Positions 31,641 through 39,117 of a stretch of DNA of 64,000 nt are shown here, in pieces. This DNA is from a virus. The notes under the pieces were generated by a model. That model was not told the DNA's origin. It worked only from the letters and a program-made list of their open reading frames with translations, and did not search any database. The stretch is from positions 62,001 through 126,000 of the IMG/VR virus record IMGVR_UViG_3300032401_000001, one strand, 5' to 3'. The position numbers and the translations under genes are program-made. The first letter of the stretch is position 1. Every line of letters starts with the position of its first letter.

Positions 31641-31823
31641 ATGGCAGCGAATCTCAGCACGCTGGCACGTGGCCCAGCGACGAAGCCCTACACCAAGAAG
31701 CAGCTGCAGCAGATCCGCCGGTGGGTCATGGATGACTGGGAGTCGCACGACATGGAGACCGATCTGGTGAAAGTCGTGCTGCGGCTGCTCAACACCATCG
31801 AGTCGAGAAAGAAACCGTCATGA
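31641..31823 (+). CDS. Hypothetical protein, 60 aa
   Basis: The ATG follows the previous stop with no gap, and its end overlaps the next gene (ATGA). Helical. Not recognised. Confidence 0.6.
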   Translation: MAANLSTLARGPATKPYTKKQLQQIRRWVMDDWESHDMETDLVKVVLRLLNTIESRKKPS

Positions 31824-32173
31824 AGACCCACGTCGCCTACGAGAAGAAGTACCGTCGGGTGAAGGCCAAGCTGCTCGACAGCCATTACACGTTGAGCGCG
31901 TATCTCAGCACCATCGAAGCTGAGCGCGATGCGATTCGGCGCCGCAACGGCGTCACTCATCAACGGCTGCATCGCTGGATCAAGCGCTTGCTGGACGACG
32001 TGCGTCTGGGCACGCTGGTCGCGGGCAAGCCGACCATCGCGACCAACGTGCTCGATTCGCTCCTGGTGGAGCTCCAGGACGAAGCGCGCCACTACTACCT
32101 CAACTCGGATGAGCTGCTCGCCGATTGTGAACGGTGCCAGAATCGGCGGGCCAAGAAGGTGAACGCACGATGA
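31820..32173 (+). CDS. Helical protein with terminal CxxC, 117 aa
   Basis: Basic, helical throughout; CERCQNRRAKK at the C-terminus. Coupled to neighbours by ATGA overlaps. Not recognised. Confidence 0.65.
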   Translation: MKTHVAYEKKYRRVKAKLLDSHYTLSAYLSTIEAERDAIRRRNGVTHQRLHRWIKRLLDDVRLGTLVAGKPTIATNVLDSLLVELQDEARHYYLNSDELLADCERCQNRRAKKVNAR

Positions 32174-32376
32174 CTTTTCTCCCCGGGGAGAACGACAGCA
32201 GCCTGGCGCGGGTGCGCCTCGAAGCGTTGGCGCTGGTGGTAAGAAGCGCACATGAGCGACTCTGGCAACTACTTCAGCGATGGCACCAATCGTTGGAAGG
32301 CGGAAACGCTGTGGCAGGCCGCGAAAGACCTGCCAGTCGAAGAAGTGCCCATCGAGACCCTGCTGTCGACGACTGA
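32170..32376 (+). CDS. Doubtful small ORF, 68 aa
   Basis: ATG 32170 overlaps the previous stop, but the 3' 125 nt overlap the better-supported ParB-like gene in another frame. Only the first 30 residues look protein-like. It may serve to couple translation. Confidence 0.35.
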   Translation: MTFLPGENDSSLARVRLEALALVVRSAHERLWQLLQRWHQSLEGGNAVAGRERPASRRSAHRDPAVDD

Positions 32377-32761
32377 GGTTCGGCGCATCCTGCGTGCGGG
32401 ACTGGAGCATCCCGTCATTCTTGGGCCGCAGGGTGGCGTGCTAGATGGTTTTCATCGCATCGCCAAGGCATGGCTCACTGGTCAGCAGTCGCTGTTGGTG
32501 CAGCGCTTGCCGGTAATGCCAGTACCCGACGACGACATCAACTATAATCGCAACGCTCTGCTCGATCTGCTCGAGTACTGCCTCAACTACCTCACACCCA
32601 CGACTTCGACGCACGAAGAGATCGTCGGTCTCTTGCATAAAGAACGCGGTTACGTCTGCATGTGCGGCTACTGCCCGCCGACGGCCCGGGAGCGCAACAA
32701 CGGGCCGTGTCCGGCGTGCGGGGCGACGATGTCGCACAACTGCCCAGGGGAGAAGCCGTAG
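32252..32761 (+). CDS. ParB/Srx-like domain protein with C-terminal zinc site, 169 aa
   Basis: VEEVPIETLLSTTEVRR...HPVILGPQGGVLDGFHRIAKAW has the ParB/sulfiredoxin-fold core, with GFHRI as the equivalent of the GxHR box. The C-terminus adds CMCGYCPP and CPACG. A role in DNA binding or modification is likely but not specific. The stop shares a base with the next GTG. Confidence 0.7.
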   Translation: MSDSGNYFSDGTNRWKAETLWQAAKDLPVEEVPIETLLSTTEVRRILRAGLEHPVILGPQGGVLDGFHRIAKAWLTGQQSLLVQRLPVMPVPDDDINYNRNALLDLLEYCLNYLTPTTSTHEEIVGLLHKERGYVCMCGYCPPTARERNNGPCPACGATMSHNCPGEKP

Positions 32762-33087
32762 TGCGCATCTCTCTCGTCATGTTGTACTTCGGCTACGCGG
32801 GCATCTTGCTGGCGCTGGGCGACTACTTCAGCAAGCGCTGGGCGAGTGGGACGTTGGGAGTCAGCGGTCTCTTGCTGGCTACGACGATGTACCTCTTGTC
32901 GCTGCCGGGTTGGTTCCTGGGCATGAAGCACCACCCGCAGCTGGTGAAGATGGCGCTGCTGTGGAACCTCGTGCTCACCTTGGCCAGCGTGCTGGTAGGT
33001 CTGCTGGTTTTCCATGAGCGTCTTTCGGCAGTGCACGTTGCCGGCGGGGTTCTAGCCCTGGCGAGTATCGTGTTACTCTCGCTGTGA
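32761..33087 (+). CDS. SMR/EamA-like small membrane transporter, 108 aa
   Basis: Four predicted hydrophobic segments in 108 residues and a C-terminal FHERLSAVHVAGGVLALASI that resembles the last helix of small multidrug resistance proteins. The key N-terminal membrane Glu of EmrE-type SMR pumps is not visible, so transport activity is uncertain. GTG start. Confidence 0.7.
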   Translation: MRISLVMLYFGYAGILLALGDYFSKRWASGTLGVSGLLLATTMYLLSLPGWFLGMKHHPQLVKMALLWNLVLTLASVLVGLLVFHERLSAVHVAGGVLALASIVLLSL

Positions 33088-33096
33088 GAGGTTTCG

Positions 33097-33306
33097 ATGC
33101 CCTACGAGTTCCACGTTCAGACGCCCGTTGTCGTGCAGAAAACAGGCGCCTGTGTGCACTGTGGGAAGTACACTGACGAAGGTGTCGTGTACCAGCACGG
33201 TCTCTTTCCCCTGCACCACCTCCATCTCGAAGAGCTGACACTGGAGCAACGTATGGCGCTGTTCCAGCGGCTCTTGGTCGAAGCTCAGGTCCAGAAGGCC
33301 GCATGA
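33097..33306 (+). CDS. Small protein with CVHC motif, 69 aa
   Basis: GACVHCGKYTDEG followed by two His and a helical tail, a possible zinc site. Overlaps the next gene. Confidence 0.65.
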   Translation: MPYEFHVQTPVVVQKTGACVHCGKYTDEGVVYQHGLFPLHHLHLEELTLEQRMALFQRLLVEAQVQKAA

Positions 33307-33821
33307 CGCTGCTCGAGCTCAGCCAGAAGGGGGTGCGGGTCATCCGGGCGATGCTGTTCGCCTTCGATGTGCCCGGCCGCCGCGTCATCATGCAGCGGCG
33401 CCTCTGGCCGTCCTGGGAACGGAGCACCTACGGTGGTGGTGACGAAGCCACCTATGTTCTCTCTGGCATCGAAGGCCGCATCCCGCTGGCCAGCCCGGCC
33501 GGGGTGGCGATGTGCGTCGAGCAGCTCTTTCGTGAGGTCACTGGGCTGACCATCCCCGCAGTTCGCTGGCAGCTGACCGGCATGAGCGAGATCGCCCCGC
33601 GGGTTCACTCGCCGATTCCCTTCGCCCCGGAACATCCGTCGCCGCTGTGTGTCTTCGCCGCGGCCTGTGATCCGCCGGCGCAGGTCGATAGCGCTCAGGC
33701 CCTGGTGGGCGATGTCCTGGCACCGGTGCGCATCGACGAAGTGCTGCTGGGCCAGTCGCAAGCACTGCTCGACCCGCTGCCGCCGTTGTTGGCGACGGCG
33801 TTCCAGGCCGTTGGTGGCTGA
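33303..33821 (+). CDS. Hypothetical protein, perhaps degenerate Nudix-like, 172 aa
   Basis: The segment ASPAGVAMCVEQLFREVTGL has a faint Nudix-box look (REVxxxxGL), but the full GX5EX7REUXEEXGU box is not present. Overlaps the previous gene by 4 nt. Treat as unknown. Confidence 0.6.
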   Translation: MTLLELSQKGVRVIRAMLFAFDVPGRRVIMQRRLWPSWERSTYGGGDEATYVLSGIEGRIPLASPAGVAMCVEQLFREVTGLTIPAVRWQLTGMSEIAPRVHSPIPFAPEHPSPLCVFAAACDPPAQVDSAQALVGDVLAPVRIDEVLLGQSQALLDPLPPLLATAFQAVGG

Positions 33822-33822
33822 A

Positions 33823-33837
33823 CTTTACGGCGTAAAC
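33823..33837. promoter_or_regulatory. Palindromic site 4, CTTTAC-GGC-GTAAAC
   Basis: One mismatch in the outer base pair. Lies in the 36-nt gap between two genes, 11,333 bp after site 3. Confidence 0.6.
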
Positions 33838-33857
33838 CATCAGCAAGGAGCAGACAC

Positions 33858-34154
33858 ATGGGCAGCAAGATTGTCACGCGACCGACGTTCCAGAAGGGTG
33901 ATCAGGTCAAGTGGGGCAGCCAGGCCGGCGGCTTCGTTCTCGAGAAGACCGGTACCGTCGTGGCGGTGTTGCCGCCCGGCATGCAGCCGCTGACGCACTG
34001 CAAGTTCGATGAGACTCAGTTCAACCCGGATCCCATCGACAGCCGCACCAGCGCGCGCAACCACGAGAGCTACGTGATCATGGTGGCGGCGAAGTCCGCC
34101 AAGGCGCGGCCGAAGCTGTACTGGCCCGTCGTGTCGATGCTGCGCAAGGCGTAG
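33858..34154 (+). CDS. Hypothetical protein, 98 aa
   Basis: ATG 33858 follows AAGGAG. A beta-rich N-terminal half (FQKGDQVKWGSQAGGF...GTVVAVL) resembles a KOW/SH3-like barrel; basic C-terminus. Function unknown. Confidence 0.7.
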   Translation: MGSKIVTRPTFQKGDQVKWGSQAGGFVLEKTGTVVAVLPPGMQPLTHCKFDETQFNPDPIDSRTSARNHESYVIMVAAKSAKARPKLYWPVVSMLRKA

Positions 34155-34156
34155 TC

Positions 34157-34690
34157 GTGGCCTACGATCATCAGAAGGTACAGGCGTGGTTGCAGGATGT
34201 GCCACGTGGGGCGCCGGCGTTTCTGACGTTGCGGCTCTGGATGGCGTGCATCAATCCACGGAACTTCGGTCTGGAAGTGACGCGGTATCACGACCTCGTT
34301 GATCAGTTCCATGCGGCGTCGCCCTGGGAGCAGGTCAACATGCTCTACGGGCTCAAGGATCTGCTCATCGTCGATCTGGATAGCAGTCTCCAGGTCTATG
34401 GGCGTAAGACGCGGGCTGAAGACGAAGCCGCTGATCCAGAGCTGCAGCGCATCTTGCGCGAGCGCTACGAGAAGTCCAAGACGTCGACGCAGAACATCCC
34501 CGACGGGAGCATGGGTTGCTTCGCGCCAGATCCGCTGTGCTCGATCTGTGGGCAGCCCTACGTGCATCATCAGCACCCCATGAAGCCACTCGGTGTTATC
34601 ATCAGCTCAACCTGTGGTTGCACTGGGGAGACGGACAATGCCCAAGAAGCCGAACGGCGCCGACGTGGATCAGCTGGACCCCGACGCTGA
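34157..34690 (+). CDS. Hypothetical protein with zinc motif, 177 aa
   Basis: GTG start. Helical body, then CSICGQPYVHHQHPM and CGC, and an Arg-rich tail that overlaps the next gene by 53 nt. Not recognised. Confidence 0.65.
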   Translation: MAYDHQKVQAWLQDVPRGAPAFLTLRLWMACINPRNFGLEVTRYHDLVDQFHAASPWEQVNMLYGLKDLLIVDLDSSLQVYGRKTRAEDEAADPELQRILRERYEKSKTSTQNIPDGSMGCFAPDPLCSICGQPYVHHQHPMKPLGVIISSTCGCTGETDNAQEAERRRRGSAGPRR

Positions 34691-34937
34691 GGAGTTCCCG
34701 GATCCGGAGTTTGTGCCGCTGGAGACGCTCGACGAGGACACGGACCCCAACCATCCGCTTCCTGATGCCGACGCCGAGAAGTCTCCTGACGACTCCGAAG
34801 AAGAAACGGACTACTGCACCGGGTGCAAAGAAGAGTTCCCGCTTTGTGACTTGTGCGATGAGTGCGGGGAGTGCTGCGACTGTTGCGTCTGTCACATCAA
34901 TGACGCCGACAAGGTGCGGCCCGATCCCGAGGAGTGA
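34638..34937 (+). CDS. Acidic protein with C-terminal Cys-cluster, 99 aa
   Basis: ATG 34638 is preferred over 34593. The first 65 residues are very acidic. The C-terminus packs about ten Cys (CTGCKEE, CDLCDECGECCDCC), suggesting a multi-metal cluster. Confidence 0.7.
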   Translation: MPKKPNGADVDQLDPDAEEFPDPEFVPLETLDEDTDPNHPLPDADAEKSPDDSEEETDYCTGCKEEFPLCDLCDECGECCDCCVCHINDADKVRPDPEE

Positions 34938-34939
34938 CC

Positions 34940-35326
34940 ATGCTCGTGCTCGCTGAAGTCTTTCTGCCGCTCGGCCCCCAGGCCAAGATCTGCAAGGTGG
35001 CCCTGCCCGAAGGTACCAAGGTCCTCAAGTTCGGCGTGCAGGTCGAGAAGGGCATGATTCAGCAACCGGGACCGCAGAGCGGTCAGACCGTCGTCAATCT
35101 GAAGCCGGTGATGCTGTGCCTGTTCGACCCGCAAGCTCCGGTAGCGCCACGGCGGTTCATCATGGCGAACATCGGTGACCCGATTCCCGACGGTGCGACT
35201 TACCTCGATGGGTTGCAACTGCCGGACGGGAACCTGGTGCACCTGCTCGAAGTTCCGCTGTTGTCTGAGCTGCCGCAGAAGACTCAGCCGCAGCTGCGGC
35301 CGGTGGTACTGTCGGGAGACGCCTGA
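34940..35326 (+). CDS. DUF7352-like phage protein, 128 aa
   Basis: FGVQVEKG..., FDPQAPVAPRRFIMANIGDP and LPDGNLVHLLEV resemble small proteins annotated in phages as DUF7352 (recalled from family consensus, not searched). ATG 34940 has GAGGAG 8 nt upstream. Function unknown. Confidence 0.65.
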   Translation: MLVLAEVFLPLGPQAKICKVALPEGTKVLKFGVQVEKGMIQQPGPQSGQTVVNLKPVMLCLFDPQAPVAPRRFIMANIGDPIPDGATYLDGLQLPDGNLVHLLEVPLLSELPQKTQPQLRPVVLSGDA

Positions 35327-35364
35327 TGCGCTCGCTCGACTTGCCACAAGAAGCGGAGCTTTGA
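35326..35364 (+). CDS. Twelve-codon coupling ORF
   Basis: The peptide MRSLDLPQEAEL begins in a TGATG overlap with the previous stop and ends in a TTGA overlap with the next start, tiling the gap exactly. Probably a re-initiation bridge, or the remains of a frameshifted start. Confidence 0.4.
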   Translation: MRSLDLPQEAEL

Positions 35365-35567
35365 CGGTACAAGCAGGCGTCACCGAACGGCTCTATCGCA
35401 TCACTGCTCCTCATTTCTGCGCTGGTTTCGTCGTGCATGGTCACTACGTGCGCGATACGGCGCCCATCCTTCATTGGCTGAAAGGCTGGCCACTCACGGC
35501 GGTGCTGGTCTACTGCCGGCGCAAGCGGTGGCAGCTTGAACGCATTTCTGACACGCCGGTTCAATAG
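35361..35567 (+). CDS. Hypothetical protein, 68 aa
   Basis: TTG start at 35361 with GGAG just upstream. Compact, with HFCAGFVVHGHYV. Not recognised. Confidence 0.55.
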   Translation: MTVQAGVTERLYRITAPHFCAGFVVHGHYVRDTAPILHWLKGWPLTAVLVYCRRKRWQLERISDTPVQ

Positions 35568-35575
35568 AGGACGAC

Positions 35576-36055
35576 ATGAGCGTATGGCGTAGCTTGCTCA
35601 TGGGCATCACCTGGCCGACGCGTCGCTGGCGCGTCGCCGCCGGGCGTTGTCCGTGGTGCAACGAAGAGCTGCTCAAGGCCGTGCTGCAGGGCGGTCCGCT
35701 CGATCATCGGCTGGGTGAGGTTGCCTACTGCCAGCGCTACCACTACTTCTCGAGCGTCTGCAAGTATCGGCAGCGTATCTTCGATGCAGTCACCGCGCAG
35801 AGCACTGAAGACGCCTACACCGTGAAGGTGCAGCTGCAGGACCCCAAGGGGAACCTGCCGCGGGAGACCCGGGAAGTCATCGACGCGCTTGTCTACGCTC
35901 TGCATCGCGTCGTGCTGTACGAGCGCATCGACGAGATCGACATGCAGTACTACAAGGAGCAGGCGACCCAGGCGGCGCTGCGGTCCAGTGAGCGGCTTCT
36001 TGATCGGCTGCTCTGTTTGGACGGCGGGGCTAGGGTGGCAAAGGGGTCACGATGA
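35576..36055 (+). CDS. Hypothetical protein with CPWC motif, 159 aa
   Basis: GRCPWCNEELL and later Cys/His near residue 55 suggest a zinc site; the rest is helical. Its last 26 nt overlap, tail to tail, the leftward gene 36030-36461. Confidence 0.7.
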   Translation: MSVWRSLLMGITWPTRRWRVAAGRCPWCNEELLKAVLQGGPLDHRLGEVAYCQRYHYFSSVCKYRQRIFDAVTAQSTEDAYTVKVQLQDPKGNLPRETREVIDALVYALHRVVLYERIDEIDMQYYKEQATQAALRSSERLLDRLLCLDGGARVAKGSR

Positions 36056-36461
36056 TGTCGGTGCCCGAGAGCGTGGCCAGCGGGAGGTAGTAGCAGTTCT
36101 CGCGGATGATTCGCGTGGTCGTGACACCTTGAATCGTCAGCGTCTGCGTGGTGGCGTCGTGGATGAGCACACCGGCCGGTGAACGCGCGATCGCACGGAC
36201 CACACGCTGCAAGCCACCGTCGGTGTTCTCGGTGAGCAGCGTGACGAAGCTGCCACTGAGTTCACTGCCTTGAACGCCGGCGATGAAGAGCTCGAGGTCC
36301 TGGGCACGCAGGGTACGGCTCTGCGAGAGCACCGTGGTCAACACGTTCAGGATGACGCCACCAACTCCGGTGCCACCATCGCTGCAGTTGTAGTAGCGGA
36401 ACGTCCGGGTGTAGTTGGTGGCGGGGGTCTCGGTGCGCAGTGTGGTGTAGGCGAAGCTCAC
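36030..36461 (-). CDS. Beta-rich hypothetical protein, 143 aa, leaderless
   Basis: Isolated leftward gene. Thr/Ser/Val-rich beta pattern reminiscent of small virion proteins, no family recognised. GTG start at 36461 coincides with the expected +1 of a sigma-70-like promoter. Confidence 0.7.
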   Translation of the reverse strand: MSFAYTTLRTETPATNYTRTFRYYNCSDGGTGVGGVILNVLTTVLSQSRTLRAQDLELFIAGVQGSELSGSFVTLLTENTDGGLQRVVRAIARSPAGVLIHDATTQTLTIQGVTTTRIIRENCYYLPLATLSGTDIIVTPLPP

Positions 36462-36467
36462 GGGGCC

Positions 36468-36495
36468 ATTCTACTACGCTTCCCACCGTCGTAAA
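36468..36495 (-). promoter_or_regulatory. Sigma-70-like promoter, leaderless
   Basis: Minus strand TTTACG (36495-36490), 16-nt spacer, TAGAAT (36473-36468). It shares bases with the divergent promoter 6. Confidence 0.55.
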
Positions 36496-36518
36496 CGCGC
36501 TCTTTCTTTCGGTACAAG
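36491..36518 (+). promoter_or_regulatory. Phage-type promoter 6 (GTAAAC-N15-GTACAAG)
   Basis: Best match to the consensus, pyrimidine-rich 15-nt spacer. Serves the gene at 36539. Back-to-back with the leftward promoter above. Confidence 0.7.
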
Positions 36519-36538
36519 GACTTGAAAGGAAGGTGTCC

Positions 36539-37018
36539 ATGCGCGACGAGAAGCAGGGAATCCCGGAGTATGGCCCGGCTCTGATGGCCATCCTCATGGC
36601 CTACGAGTGCATCGCCGAACTCCCTCTCCAGGCGATGGCTCGCGCGTGCGGGTGCGACCTCGACGCGCTCAACGCGCGCGTCAACATCGCGTTCGACGGC
36701 GCCGTCATCTACATCGCGGTCGACGGGGCGACGTGGAGGTCGGCGATGAAGGACGGCGACAGTGGTCGCTGGCTCCTGACGCAGGAGCACCCGATCCCGC
36801 CCTCTGCGCGGGTGTGGTGCGACGTCTTCGGCAACGCCGAGGCGGCGGTGCGCGACACCCTGCGGGCGCTTGCCAACCGGCTGGCCAAGCCGGTGCCCTC
36901 CTACGAGGCCCAGCGGGGGGCCAACGAGGAGTACTACGAGAACGGCTGCGTCTCCGACTTCGCGCACGACCGCGCATGTCAGGAGATTGCAGGCAACGAG
37001 AAGCTGTCCGCTGCTTAG
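36539..37018 (+). CDS. Hypothetical protein, 159 aa
   Basis: ATG 36539 follows GAAAGGAAGG. Helical N-terminal half, beta centre (AVIYIAVDGATWR), helical C-terminal part. Not recognised. Confidence 0.7.
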   Translation: MRDEKQGIPEYGPALMAILMAYECIAELPLQAMARACGCDLDALNARVNIAFDGAVIYIAVDGATWRSAMKDGDSGRWLLTQEHPIPPSARVWCDVFGNAEAAVRDTLRALANRLAKPVPSYEAQRGANEEYYENGCVSDFAHDRACQEIAGNEKLSAA

Positions 37019-37155
37019 CAGCGACTCCAGACAGTTAGCAGGAGGCTGGTACCGACTTCCCGCCCGGTGACCTCCAGTCCGTCGACGACGGCTCCTGGGG
37101 TGAGACCTGGTTATTCGGTGCGTGGAGTAGGATTTCCCGATTCGAGGAGGACGCC

Positions 37156-37218
37156 ATGAACCCTGGGCAGTGTGCATCTACTACGGTCTGGCCGGGCGTT
37201 GCCCGCCAACTGGAGTAG
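37156..37218 (+). CDS. Candidate 20-aa leader peptide
   Basis: ATG 37156 follows an excellent ribosome site (GAGGAGG, 37144-37150). The 20-codon frame ends at 37218, inside the loop of a long stem-loop (37187-37250). The arrangement looks like a leader peptide or regulatory element. Confidence 0.4.
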   Translation: MNPGQCASTTVWPGVARQLE

Positions 37219-37250
37219 ATGGTCCTGGTCGCGGGCAAGGCCCGGTCAGA
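37187..37250 (+). ncRNA. Long stem-loop
   Basis: 37187-37206 pairs with 37231-37250 with 19 of 20 positions matched, around a 24-nt loop. It is not followed by a T-tract. It lies in the 517-nt gene-free stretch 37019-37535, in which I see no other credible gene. Confidence 0.6.
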
Positions 37251-37358
37251 CCTCGATGGCGTACCGCAGCCGCCAGCCGGTGTGAAGCTGGGAAGCGGGA
37301 GTTCCACCTGGAAGGATAGGTTGAGTCGTGGCGTCGCCCATCCGACGCCGTTTGTTGT

Positions 37359-37390
37359 GAGAACCGGGGACTCGAGTCCGGTTCTCTTTA
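37359..37390 (+). terminator. Intrinsic terminator
   Basis: GAGAACCGG / CCGGTTCTC stem followed by TTTAGG. Immediately upstream of promoter 7. Confidence 0.65.
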
Positions 37391-37394
37391 GGCG

Positions 37395-37422
37395 CAAAAC
37401 GGGGGCCTCTCTGCGGTACAAG
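37395..37422 (+). promoter_or_regulatory. Phage-type promoter 7 (CAAAAC-N15-GTACAAG)
   Basis: Same spacing; the downstream GAAGTGT and CCCTCTCTCCCAA are shared with the leader after promoter 1. Serves the membrane protein at 37536. Confidence 0.65.
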
Positions 37423-37535
37423 GAAGTGTCCCGGAACCATCGACCCTCTCTCCCAAGGGTAATCGGTGGTCGGCCGGGCACTCGTCGTGCGTCTCTCAGC
37501 TGAACGCATGACGGCACACGCATCAGGAGGCTCCC

Positions 37536-37889
37536 ATGAAAGCTGCTCGGCTGTTCGGCGTCACCGTTCTCTACGTCATCGTCGCGGCCATCTATGTGCC
37601 GGTGGTCGCCCTCCACATCGCCAGCTGGCCGGTCCGCATGGCCGCCTGGATCCTCGTCGGTCGGAATGCCCAGGGTGGGCTCGCCGGGGTGTGCGTCGGT
37701 CTGGCGAACCTCCTGCGGCGCCTGGCGCGCACGCAGACCGCGCTGGCCTACGGGTACAACAACCTGCAGGCGTACGACGAGCACGTCGCTGAGGAGGCCG
37801 CCCGCATGAAGGCGGAGTTCGAGGCGGGCCTCGCGGCGGGTCGGGCACACGCGGCTGCGGCCGCCGGTGCGGTGCCCAGCGCTACGTAA
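37536..37889 (+). CDS. Membrane protein, 117 aa
   Basis: Hydrophobic segments at about 5-30 and 35-55 (the second amphipathic), then an Ala-rich helical tail. ATG follows GGAGG. Could be a holin-like or envelope protein. Confidence 0.7.
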   Translation: MKAARLFGVTVLYVIVAAIYVPVVALHIASWPVRMAAWILVGRNAQGGLAGVCVGLANLLRRLARTQTALAYGYNNLQAYDEHVAEEAARMKAEFEAGLAAGRAHAAAAAGAVPSAT

Positions 37890-37920
37890 CACCTTCGTCC
37901 GTAGTACACTCCGGCTTCAA

Positions 37921-37960
37921 AGGGGCGCGCGTTGGGAGGCGTGCGCCCCTGCCTCTTTAG
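37921..37960 (+). terminator. Intrinsic terminator
   Basis: AGGGGCGCGC / GTGCGCCCCT stem, then GCCTCTTTAG. Confidence 0.7.
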
Positions 37961-37973
37961 CTAGGGAGCGCGC

Positions 37974-38270
37974 ATGGACATCGGTGACGAAGTTGAAGTC
38001 GTGACCGCTGACAAGCATCACGAATGTGCTCGCATTGGTCAACGAGCGCGGGTCATTGGGCGTCAGGGACCGCTGTTGCAACTGCACCTGCGCTGTGGGC
38101 ATGTCTGGCCGATGCCCGAAGCTTCACTGCGCCAGCTCGATGCCACCGAAGTTGAAACGCCGGTGCGCGGTGAAAGCAACGCGGACCGCAAGCGTCGTGA
38201 GCAGGAAGAGGTCGAAGAGCAGAAACGCCTCGCACGAGAAGACGACCTGAGTTCTTTCGACGACGAGTGA
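37974..38270 (+). CDS. Hypothetical protein, 98 aa
   Basis: Beta-rich first 50 residues (GDEVEVVTADKHHE...GQRARVIGRQGPLLQL) like a small barrel, then a highly charged helix. Not recognised. Confidence 0.7.
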   Translation: MDIGDEVEVVTADKHHECARIGQRARVIGRQGPLLQLHLRCGHVWPMPEASLRQLDATEVETPVRGESNADRKRREQEEVEEQKRLAREDDLSSFDDE

Positions 38271-38301
38271 CCTGGCGGCGTGGTTGCGGTACCATGGGGA
38301 C

Positions 38302-38889
38302 ATGACACCTGACGACGAGAAGACTACGGATTCCCGGATCATCGAGAGCGCGGTGGCGGGTGCCGTAGCTGGATTGGCTGATGACGATGCGCCACTGGTG
38401 AAGGTCGAAGAGACGGCGTCACAGCGCTTCGCCAACTACTGCAAAGGCGTCGGGGGGCTCGTCAGCGGTATCACAGCGGTTGCGGCGGTGGTGCTCAGCA
38501 TCTTCGCATTGACGCGCGGTGAGCCGACAGCGAAGAAGGGCTACCAGGCCGTCGACGTGGTCGTCAAGCAACTCTCGACGGACATGCAGAAGGAACACGA
38601 CGACCGTATTCGAGTCGAGGCCCTGATGGGCAAAGACGTGACCTCAGTGCGCGAACAGCTGCAGTTGGTGGTGCAGCTGCTCTCGGTGCGCGCGACTCCG
38701 GCGGTGCGTCGACCCGTACGCTTGCCGCCGGTGACGAAGAGCAACCCGCCCACCGCCGCTCCTCCGGCACCGGCGTCACAGCCGGCGGAGATCCTGCAGA
38801 CCCTCACCTTGAAGTCGCAGGTGAAGATGACGAAGAAGGCACCGCCATCAGCGCGGCCACCGCTACGGAAGCTGCCGCCGCTTCCGTGA
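38302..38889 (+). CDS. Single-TM protein with coiled coil and Pro-rich tail, 195 aa
   Basis: Acidic N-terminus, one hydrophobic helix (about 50-72, GGLVSGITAVAAVVLSIFAL), a helical region with coiled-coil character (about 80-135), then a Pro/Ala-rich, basic tail. The topology would suit an inner-membrane spanin-like protein, but this is not proven. Confidence 0.7.
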   Translation: MTPDDEKTTDSRIIESAVAGAVAGLADDDAPLVKVEETASQRFANYCKGVGGLVSGITAVAAVVLSIFALTRGEPTAKKGYQAVDVVVKQLSTDMQKEHDDRIRVEALMGKDVTSVREQLQLVVQLLSVRATPAVRRPVRLPPVTKSNPPTAAPPAPASQPAEILQTLTLKSQVKMTKKAPPSARPPLRKLPPLP

Positions 38890-39015
38890 GTCGTGGTAGA
38901 GCGCGCGGACTCGGGCTACGGTCTCCTGGGGCTTGAGTTGCTTGCCCTGCGCTTGTGACCCTACGGACGTAGGGCCAGCGGTGCCTGGTGCCTTTGGTCG
39001 TGGCATAGTGGCCAT
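38863..39015 (-). CDS. Possible small basic protein, 50 aa
   Basis: Leftward frame with protein-like composition (KPQETVARVRALYHDSRKRR) convergent with the preceding gene, overlapping its end by 27 nt. No clear ribosome site. Confidence 0.3.
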   Translation of the reverse strand: MATMPRPKAPGTAGPTSVGSQAQGKQLKPQETVARVRALYHDSRKRRQLP

Positions 39016-39117
39016 GCTTTGATTCTGCCACAAGCTGAGATTCGCTGGTTTCCCTTTCCGTTCAGAACGTGCCAACGCGCGTCGTCGGTGCTACACCGAC
39101 AGAAGAGGCTACGGTAG

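Noticed and set aside
33303-33821. Nudix hydrolase
   Set aside because: The Nudix box is incomplete (missing the second Glu pair), so the name is not justified.
37219-37503. 94-codon ORF
   Set aside because: Crosses a terminator and promoter 7, so it is unlikely to be translated.
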